Assembly (NCBI GenBank): GCA_973895155.1
Contig: OZ316895.1
Span: 7,874,001-7,938,000 of the forward strand
From: Marsupella aquatica
Lineage: Eukaryota; Marchantiophyta
Reading direction: 5' to 3'
DNA length: 64,000 bases
Made by a program: the position numbers and the translations under genes. Shown in pieces: positions 56,900 through 64,000 of the stretch. Each line of letters starts with the position of its first letter. Positions within the stretch are counted from its first letter, which is position 1. The notes below the pieces were generated by a model. The model searched no databases. It was not told the origin of the DNA and saw only the letters and a program-made list of their open reading frames with translations.

Positions 56900-59525
56900 T
56901 TTCGAAATAGCTTCTTGTATTTCATTCCAGGCCCTTGTCGAGGACTGGACCGTTGGATTCCGGCAACTCACTGAGAACAGAACGAAAGACTGGGTTATTT
57001 CTCGTGGCAAACTCCAGGATGCGGTTTGAAGTTCTCTATTGTAAGACTTTGGAAAATTATCTTACAGCTTGTCAATCGTCTAGGCTCATTGCGTATGACT
57101 CTGCTCAGCGTTGGAACTCCAACTAGAGTCTCGGGGAATTTTACAATCACTGATCTATCATGTGTCAAGTGCATCCATCATGAAAGACTAGTGTGTTCAG
57201 GCGGGATAACATTTGTACTGATCTATTAACTTTGTATTAAGTGAATCCTAAGTCACTAAGGTCTGGATCCATGGAAGGCTCGTTTCCCAGGAAGATTATG
57301 AAGAAGAGATCGAGAATTGATAGTTCAGAATTAATTATCCTGACCTCAACAATAGGATGGTTTCCGGAGACTATTATTCTCGAAATGTGCATATATTGGT
57401 CGTCTACAACCCGTGACTGATCGTGAAACTCTTTGTCATTAGTAGCCGCAAATATGGAACATTCAGCAGGTAAAGATTACCACCCGCCTCTCGCTTTCGC
57501 TGCAGGCAAGTGCGGCTGGAGTCTGACAAGCCAATTGAACCTGGAGAAGTGGTTATCCATGAGTTCTGTTACAGGCTGGTGATACACCAGGATCGGATGA
57601 CCTGCATGGACATAGAAAATACTTCAGAGAACAGCTTTGGGCAAGGACGTCCCTTGGAGTGCGCAAGATGTACATAACCGGGCCAATTATCGTGAGAACT
57701 GGGGAACCAACCTAGCTAGGGAAGTACTTTCTTGTCTAAGCTGCATTGAACCTGTCCATAGGCTTCTAAGACAAGATTCTTTGAAAGTCCCCGTCCCAGT
57801 CCCAGTCCCTAGGCTGGCCAAACGTCGACCTCGACAGGCTAGCATATATTCGTCTGGTTGAGGTACAACACATACCCTCTGCTCATAACAATTTGCAACA
57901 CATCACACGGGTTGGCGACCTCTGCGACTTGGTGAACGTGCGTCTCACCATCTCATGTCAACTGATTTGTTACTGTCAGCAATTGCCCGTTGTGATGGTA
58001 GGACTGTCGGGTAATTATAGCTGGACCGGCCAGAACACCACTGTCCTGACTGGACACCTGATTTCTGGCTACCAAGCAGCGGTGTTGTGGCCAATTTATG
58101 GAGTCCAACAACTTAACGAGTTCCTCTCTGGATGAGAGTCTGGTCGGAGGATACCTTATCATTACTTCCAAGCTACAGTCAATGATAATTCGGGAGATCA
58201 TGTACTGTAGCGTCACTGTTTCTTGATTTAGAAGATTGCAACAGCTTATTCAAAGCGTAAGAAACCACTGTAGCGTCATTGTGCCCCTGAGGCTCGAGCT
58301 CCAACCAAGTCAGCCACATCTAGGAGAGCTGGACACGGGATTGAGCTACAACAAATCCACCAAGTACGTACTATGCACAGTACCCATTCCGAATTTCAAA
58401 GACCCCAAAGTCCACGACGTACGGTACCGTTCCCTCTGTGCATGGTGTGTACAATGTCAAACAATTATTGAGCCTGACGAAGCCAAGTTTTCGACGTACA
58501 TGCCTACAGGGCCTTGTTGGCATGCGTGGAGCCAGCATCGGCTAACGCACCAGGACCACCAGCGCTGTGGCCTTGACAGAGCTCTTCAGCCAGCTAGGAT
58601 TGGATTGCACTGCAGAAAAGTCTGGGCAAAGCCCGCGCAAAGAGCTTCAAAATTCGAGGATCGACAGGTTTAAAGTTTGCTCATCCAGTTCTATAGTGAG
58701 TTGCCGACTGAAGGGACTTCAGCATAACTGTTTGTGCTCTGTATATATTGTTGGTCAGAACGCCTTAAACCTACAAGAAGTTGAACCTGGAAAAACCCCA
58801 GAAAACCACGAATTAAAGACAGAGTTCTGGAATTTAAAACGTATTTTTGAAAACACCTTGACGTTAAACGAACACCAAGCTTTGGCTTAATAACAGCTCA
58901 GGCTTCACAGCGACCGACATGCTTTGGTCATCGTCGCGCACTATGCTCGATCATCACTGCTGTCACGGGTGAATTAATTTAATTACCGTAATGTGGTGTT
59001 TTGATTCTGTATCTGTGGTCCAAATTGAGGACAATTGGTACCTGGTCATTATCCCTTGACCCGATCGAGTTGCTTGGATCCTAGATATATGAAACCACGA
59101 ATTTAGGTTTTTTCTCGACATATTTGCTCAGCTGTACATGTTTACTTGGATCCAACATTAGTAAATTGGAAGTCATTCTCAACAACAGAAGAGACGAACA
59201 AGCTGGTATTTCCACAAGTTGATATATCATCCTTTTGTCATTCTCCCAGTCTAGATGAAATCGTGACGAGAATCTAGCAGGATGCAGATTCTATAATCCT
59301 CGTTGTAAATTGTGGAATCTTCCAGCAAACTGCTCCGGATTGTTGAGTAGTTTTCTCGTTAATCTTGTAGGGCAATAGTTTGAAGTGCAGAAGTTTGCTA
59401 CCAAAATATGGATCTTTTCACGTTTTATTTGTTTTAGTTACGTTCTCCTTGTCCTAACCCTATTCAGATTGGTTTGGAATGAGTGGGCACAAAGAAGGCT
59501 GCAAAGAAAATAATTACTTGCATTG
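56900..59525. other. Non-coding stretch, nothing recognised
   Basis: Open frames up to 145 codons, the longest starting from a TTG, with no recognised domain. A short GTCCCCGTCCCAGTCCCAGTC microsatellite-like run lies near 57787. Confidence 0.35.
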
Positions 59526-59595
59526 GAATTCCTCGATTCCCAAATTCATGAATGGATGTAGAATTCCTCGATTCCCAAATTCATGAATGGATGTA
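59526..59595. repeat. Exact tandem duplication, 35-bp unit
   Basis: GAATTCCTCGATTCCCAAAT starts at 59526 and 59561. The 35-bp units, ending GAATGGATGTA, are identical. Confidence 0.92.
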
Positions 59596-61047
59596 AGTAC
59601 TCCTGAGCAAGAAATTTCTCACTTCTATGAACTGGATGCTGCTATTGCCTCTTTTAGCCAAACAGGGAACATATTGCTGAGGACAGTGTTTTTCTCTTTC
59701 CAATACCGCTCACGGCCGGATCTGTTCCTGTAAAGAATTTGCCTCGGACCTCAATAATATTCGGCGGTGCAATATAGTAAAATTGATCGTATGTCTGTAT
59801 ACCATGTTAAATCGTCGCCTAGAACTGCAGGTGTCAATCGCTTCTCCGCGAAGTAAGGAACTCACTGGGCAATACTGCAGAAGACAACAGCGAGCACAGA
59901 CAGTAATTTCGCTATTCGCTGATCACAGATGCAGACTGTTTTGACCGCTATGTACAAACCTGCAGAGCATCGTCTTGTAATTTGTACCGTGAGTCAAAGT
60001 CCCGATTGCTGTAATGATGAACAGGAGGCAGAGTTCCAACTAGCTCATCAGCCGTTAACACTTGGGTGCTCTGAAGAGCTTTTAATGAAGTCTTACTTGG
60101 TCGCCTTCTGTTGTTGTATGAGTCGAAGCTTACTTTATGTCACTGACATGTGAAAAGCTGCCTTTCTTCGTCACAATCCTAATTGATGCCATAATTATGA
60201 GCTGTTGAGAACGAGGTCTCTCGAGCTATATGGTCTAGATCGAATGGAAGAGATCAAACAAATGCAGCAAATACTAGAATGATGCAATCTCTCTGTGAGT
60301 TGAAGGGTCTAAATGATCCCATGTGCACTTTCTTGCTTTGTCTCTTTGATGTTTTGGACGCCCTCCTTTGAAACCCATCTCATGAGAAGGATCTCTGAAT
60401 GAGAGAGGCAAAGTCATGCAATGTTTCCGGGTGGCCAGGCGTTAACTTGGCTGTGTAGATAGTGAGCCAGAAAGGGCGTGAATGCTTTATCAATGGACAA
60501 AATCATTTCTCTAATTATTTCTTATGGCAGAACTAAAGATAAGATGATCATGCTTTCCCACCTACAGCACTTCATGCTTATTTAAATAGGCTGGCCATCC
60601 TGAAACATTGGTGGTTGGTACAATCCCTCGGTATCGTTGTATTGGTGGTTACCTCAGTGATTCTCACATTTATCTCAAAGTTCATCAAAGTCCCAACACC
60701 TGAATCATAGAATAACCAACTGAAGGTTAGTTTAGCCAAGATTGTCCTCATCCTGGAAAACAAATTAAAAAATGATGTGTAACCAAAGATAAAAGTATTT
60801 GCTAAGTCATAGGAATCCTGATTCAAATCTCAGAGCGAGGAAAATTGTCAGAAACCCTATGAGCAATCGGAAGTGCAATACCTGGATTGACCTCACCATT
60901 GAAAAAGTCATTTGAGTGGGAAAAATTACAGAGCAGGTAGAAATGAGGATCACAAGTAGTGCAAAAAGTGTGAATGTTTTAAAACTGCCACCGGCCATAT
61001 AAAAGAGGGAAGTGTCCAAGACTTCTCCTCTCCCATTCCATATTGTT
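59596..61047. other. Non-coding stretch, nothing recognised
   Basis: Only short open frames with no known domain. AT-rich from about 60.5 kb. Confidence 0.4.
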
Positions 61048-61129
61048 TCACAATTTCAAGAAAGAATACTATTTATGGTGAAACCTAGTCACAATTTCAA
61101 GAAAGAATACTATTTATGGTGAAACTTAG
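61048..61129. repeat. Near-exact tandem duplication, 41-bp unit
   Basis: TCACAATTTCAAGAAAGAAT starts at 61048 and 61089. The units, ending GTGAAAC(C/T)TAG, differ by one base. Confidence 0.92.
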
Positions 61130-62440
61130 TGTAGCCAGGTTCTTGTCATGGCTAGTGGTGGCTTAATACCAAGATGAACAATAAACATTTCAAGAGTTAC
61201 ACTCCTTTCATTACATAGTAAGTTGCACACATACTGATAGAGTCACCCGAATTATTTTGGAAGTGACGTTGATACTGATCGGGTGGCCCAATAGTATGTG
61301 ATACTACCTAAGTACAGTACCTAGCTGTCAAACAATGTGGCATAGTCATTTTACAATCAGCAATTTAATTGGAACTCCCCTGGCTGGGATACTCAGTCGA
61401 TTCACTTAGTTTCTTGTGATCCATCGAGCTCAAATTAATTTAGAGTTTTTATTGGGCTCAGTGAAAGATTTCTAATTTTTTGTGGAAAAATGCCAGCCAG
61501 AGGGATTTTCATCCAATTTTCCTTGGAATTGGATTTTCATCCAATTTTGAGCATCAATAAAATTTAATGGGTTTGGAATGGGTTCTTAAACAAATCTGAA
61601 TTTTTTCTAGAATATTCCATAATATTAGTGGTCAGAATATTATTTTAGGCTATAATTACCCGCCTTGGTGTGAGGCCTCCAAGGTAACTCCCTGATTATC
61701 AAACAATAGATGACAAATTAGACTTGTTGAGAAGCTTTCTAAGAATACAAGGTATGACAGATTTTCATGTGTGACAAGAGATAGTTAAGGGGGCATCCAA
61801 AGTTTGACCATTAATATGAATTCCTCTGCCAGATTCCTCATGTTGCAAGAAACAAAATAATTTGCAAGGATCTGGTCTAAATACTTCTCACATGTGCTTG
61901 TATTGATGATATTTTACTTCAATATTGATCTTTGCCTCTCCTTCTAGTAAACAAAATAGTTTCTATTGTTATCAAGGTGAAACAAATGTGGCCATCAAGT
62001 GTGGTGGCATCCGCAGTACTCACTACTAAAGCACAGTGACTTAAGTATTCTTTTGCCTCCCACCGATCAACTCCTGCTCCTCAGCAAACCATTTGAGCTT
62101 CATTGAATTGTGGGATTCCATTTAATTTTAATAGATTTTTATTAATCTGGCCCCCAAACTAACAGGATTTTCTAAATGGTGCCTTGTCACATGCCGAGGC
62201 CCTACACCAATGAGGACAGAGGTTGAGTTACACCCATATACAAACCAAGGTCAGTTTAGTATATAGATTTGTTTGGGGAACACTTTAGTAAATACTTTTA
62301 GTTTAGGGACAGACTCATAAAAAACTGTTAATTTCAATCTCACATTTGAGTAAAATGAAGCCAGTTTGATAGACCCTAGGGTTTGTCAAAATGTTCCCAT
62401 GGATTTTTGCAACTCAGATGGACCACATTGTACTCACAAT
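61130..62440. other. Non-coding left flank of the minus-strand Copia element
   Basis: AT-rich with no recognised gene. Some short frames weakly recall retrotransposon motifs, but the spacing is wrong (see rejected items). Confidence 0.35.
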
Positions 62441-62784
62441 TGTTGAGTATAGATGACAATCGCAACGGCAAGCCCATGAATCATCCAACGCACAAGAGTC
62501 GACACAGAGAGAAACGTGGTTCACCTCCACATGAGGCTACGTCCACGGGAACACACAAGAGCTTTACTGCACTCTAAGCCGACCGGCCATACCAAGCATT
62601 CACAACGCAAGCTTTTCCTATCTCTCAACTGGCTCCGTAACAATGAGCCTAAGTTCCCACTCTCCAAGCAAACACCGCTTGGGTATAGAGTGTGCACAAC
62701 ATGACTAACCTAACCAAGTCTGCAACTAAGGTAGCCTTAACTACGATACAGTCGTTACTCTAGACCTAAGAGTAAATCCTAACA
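62441..62784 (-). repeat. Copia E 3' LTR
   Basis: On the minus strand it runs TGTTAGGATTTACTC to CATCTATACTCAACA. The 344-bp length and parts such as the segment around 62520-62570 match the Copia BC LTR closely, but the first ~130 bases differ. The PPT (minus strand GTCAAGGGGGAGAT) lies directly beside it at 62785-62798. The outer flank is ACAAT (62436-62440). Confidence 0.9.
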
Positions 62785-62799
62785 ATCTCCCCCTTGACT

Positions 62800-64000
62800 C
62801 TGGTCTAGGGGAGGGTAAAGACTGCTACCAATATGATTGCTCAGCGGGAAGTTCTGGAAAGAAAAACCAAACCAATTTTTCTCTCTTTATACGATAGTAG
62901 ACCAGAACTAAGTCGTAGCCTATACAAGGAATGAGCATATCTCAATATCTACACAAATGTTAAGTAACCCTACTTGTGAGGCAATTGCAAACCTACAACA
63001 CATCACGGTGTCTAGAAAAACTCTCCAAAGGAATCACTTTGGTAAAAGTGTTAGTCGAGTTGAGTTTACTGTCAATCTTGACTAGCTCAAATTAACATAT
63101 TATCAGACACTCGGGCGGGTCACTTCCATGAAAGTGGCACATCATGTGCGACGAAGTATAGGCCCATTTAAACAGGTGTGGCGAAAGACTTCCAAAGTTT
63201 GGTGGAAGAACACATAGGGCATGTTTTATTGACTCATAAACTTTAAAGAACACATAGGCCTATTTAATTGCAAAAATACTTTCTTTAAAGTTTTAAGGGG
63301 TTTTTCTAGTAAAAAATGACAAAATTTTTAAAAAGAAAGGGTTTTGCAAAAAAAATATTTTCACTTATAAGTTAGGGGGGTCAAACCCTAAAACGTTGCA
63401 CGCAATGTATGACCCTCCATGTAGTGACCCCCCCTCAAGATCAGACACAGCTTGCCTAAAAAATAGTATCTGACGTCAATGTGTTTCACTCCACTGTCCA
63501 TCACCTTGTTCACAACAAGGTGGAGCGCACTTTGACTGTCACAATGGAGCTTCACATTCCCCTATGGCAATCCCATCTCAGTGATCAGTCTATCCTGGAA
63601 CCAAATAACTTCCTTTGCTGCTTTTGCTTCTGCAACATACTCCGCTTTTGTAGTAAACTGAGCAATACACTTCTGCAAAGTAGACCTCCAACTTATGCAT
63701 CCACCGCCAAGTGTGAATACATAACATGTTGTTGATCTCCTCCAATCCAGATCCTATGCATAGTCAGCATCTACATAGCCCATCAATGATCTAGCATTAT
63801 CAGCATGTGCATCAAACAATAGACCATGATCCACGATACTCTTCAAGTACCGAATAATCTATTTTACTACTTCCCAATGTACCTTCCTTGGATTCAACAT
63901 GTAGTTGTTCACCTTGCCCATAGCCATGGCAAGATCAGGTCTAGTGCAAGTTATCAAATACATGACTCCCCACTGCCTTGTCATATTAAGGAACCTTTGA
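62800..64000 (-). pseudogene. Copia E RT/RNase H remnant, interrupted by a MITE
   Basis: On the minus strand the frame shows the RT C-terminus, RNase H motifs (RRSTT.YVFTLGGGCISWRSTLQKC, HCDSQSALHL, KHIDVRYYF) and the C-terminal ELVKID-like end near 63080. It is broken by stop codons and by the 330-bp MITE at 63110-63439, inserted at the position matching AVSDKMF of Copia A. Confidence 0.85.
63110..63439 (-). mobile_element. MITE copy 3, inserted in the Copia E RNase H
   Basis: A 330-bp element, in the same orientation as its host Copia (minus). It has ends CTCGGGCGGGTCACTT and GTCACTAC..., and a perfect 8-bp target duplication ATCAGACA (63102-63109 and 63440-63447). It is nearly collinear with copy 2, including the AT-rich interior and CTTCGTCGCACATGATGTGC near one end. 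It has no coding capacity. Confidence 0.95.

Larger units (their letters stand above)
62441..64000 (-). mobile_element. Copia element E, 3' part, minus strand, runs off the window
   Basis: The 3' LTR (62441-62784), a purine-rich tract and the RNase H/RT C-terminal coding region of a Copia element, read on the minus strand. It is related to A and BC. Recognisable minus-strand motifs include ITCTRPDLAMAMGKV near 63950, LMGYVDADYA near 63770 and LHCDSQSALHL near 63540. Stops occur in the coding region (for example after WEVVK and after YVDADYA), so it is defective. A MITE lies in the RNase H region. The 5' part lies beyond 64000. Confidence 0.9.

Noticed and set aside
58236-58673. 145-codon plus-strand open frame
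   Set aside because: It starts at TTG and shows no recognisable domain.
61890-62030. A Copia RT/RNase H remnant (IDDIL-like and VLTTKAQ-like frames)
   Set aside because: The two motifs are about 110 bp apart, whereas RT and RNase H motifs in Copia lie several hundred bases apart. Chance similarity is likely.
1-64000. CRISPR arrays, operons and bacterial genes
   Set aside because: The tandem arrays have no unique spacers, and gene content (EXORDIUM, Copia, SINE) is that of a plant nuclear genome.

Overview
The window looks like nuclear DNA of a land plant. It holds LTR retrotransposons of the Copia superfamily, a tRNA-derived SINE, MITE-like elements, and three genes of the plant-specific EXORDIUM (PHI-1) family, all in mostly non-coding DNA. 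Nothing prokaryotic is present. Long TE-rich spacers and nearly intronless EXORDIUM genes would fit a seed-free plant such as a bryophyte or lycophyte, but the sequence alone does not prove the lineage.

Layout. 1-10.6 kb: unique non-coding DNA with short tandem duplications and a few diverged dispersed repeats. 10.6-11.7 kb: EXORDIUM-like gene 1 (minus). 12.1-15 kb: a GGCT-rich tract, a complete SINE with a 17-bp target duplication, and an 18-unit 35-bp satellite. 15.6-36.5 kb: a retrotransposon cluster. Copia A (15629-22612, target duplication GAATT) is followed by Copia BC (23933-36486). The young Copia D (26243-32633, target duplication TAAAG) sits inside the gag gene of BC. A calmodulin-like EF-hand pseudogene fragment abuts the 3' LTR of BC. 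36.7-49.9 kb: mostly non-coding, with one possible two-exon minus-strand gene at 45.4-45.8 kb. 49.97-51.0 kb and 54.7-55.95 kb: EXORDIUM-like genes 2 and 3 (plus); gene 3 has a 170-bp intron. 56-62.4 kb: mostly non-coding. 62.4-64 kb: the 3' end of a further Copia element on the minus strand, running out of the window.

The most interesting system is a family of three ~300-330 bp terminal-inverted-repeat elements (19348-19643, 24107-24435, 63110-63439). Each is flanked by an 8-bp target duplication (two perfect, one with a single mismatch), and each sits inside a Copia element. Their ends (CTCGGGGGGGTCACT) do not look like standard hAT ends. A second point of interest is an in-frame TGA at exactly the gag-protease junction, shared by the diverged Copia copies A and BC, which suggests translational readthrough as a gag:pol control.

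The three EXORDIUM-like genes are the only host genes I can name with confidence. They encode secreted cell-wall/apoplast proteins. No RNA gene other than the SINE's tRNA-like head, and no CRISPR, was seen.
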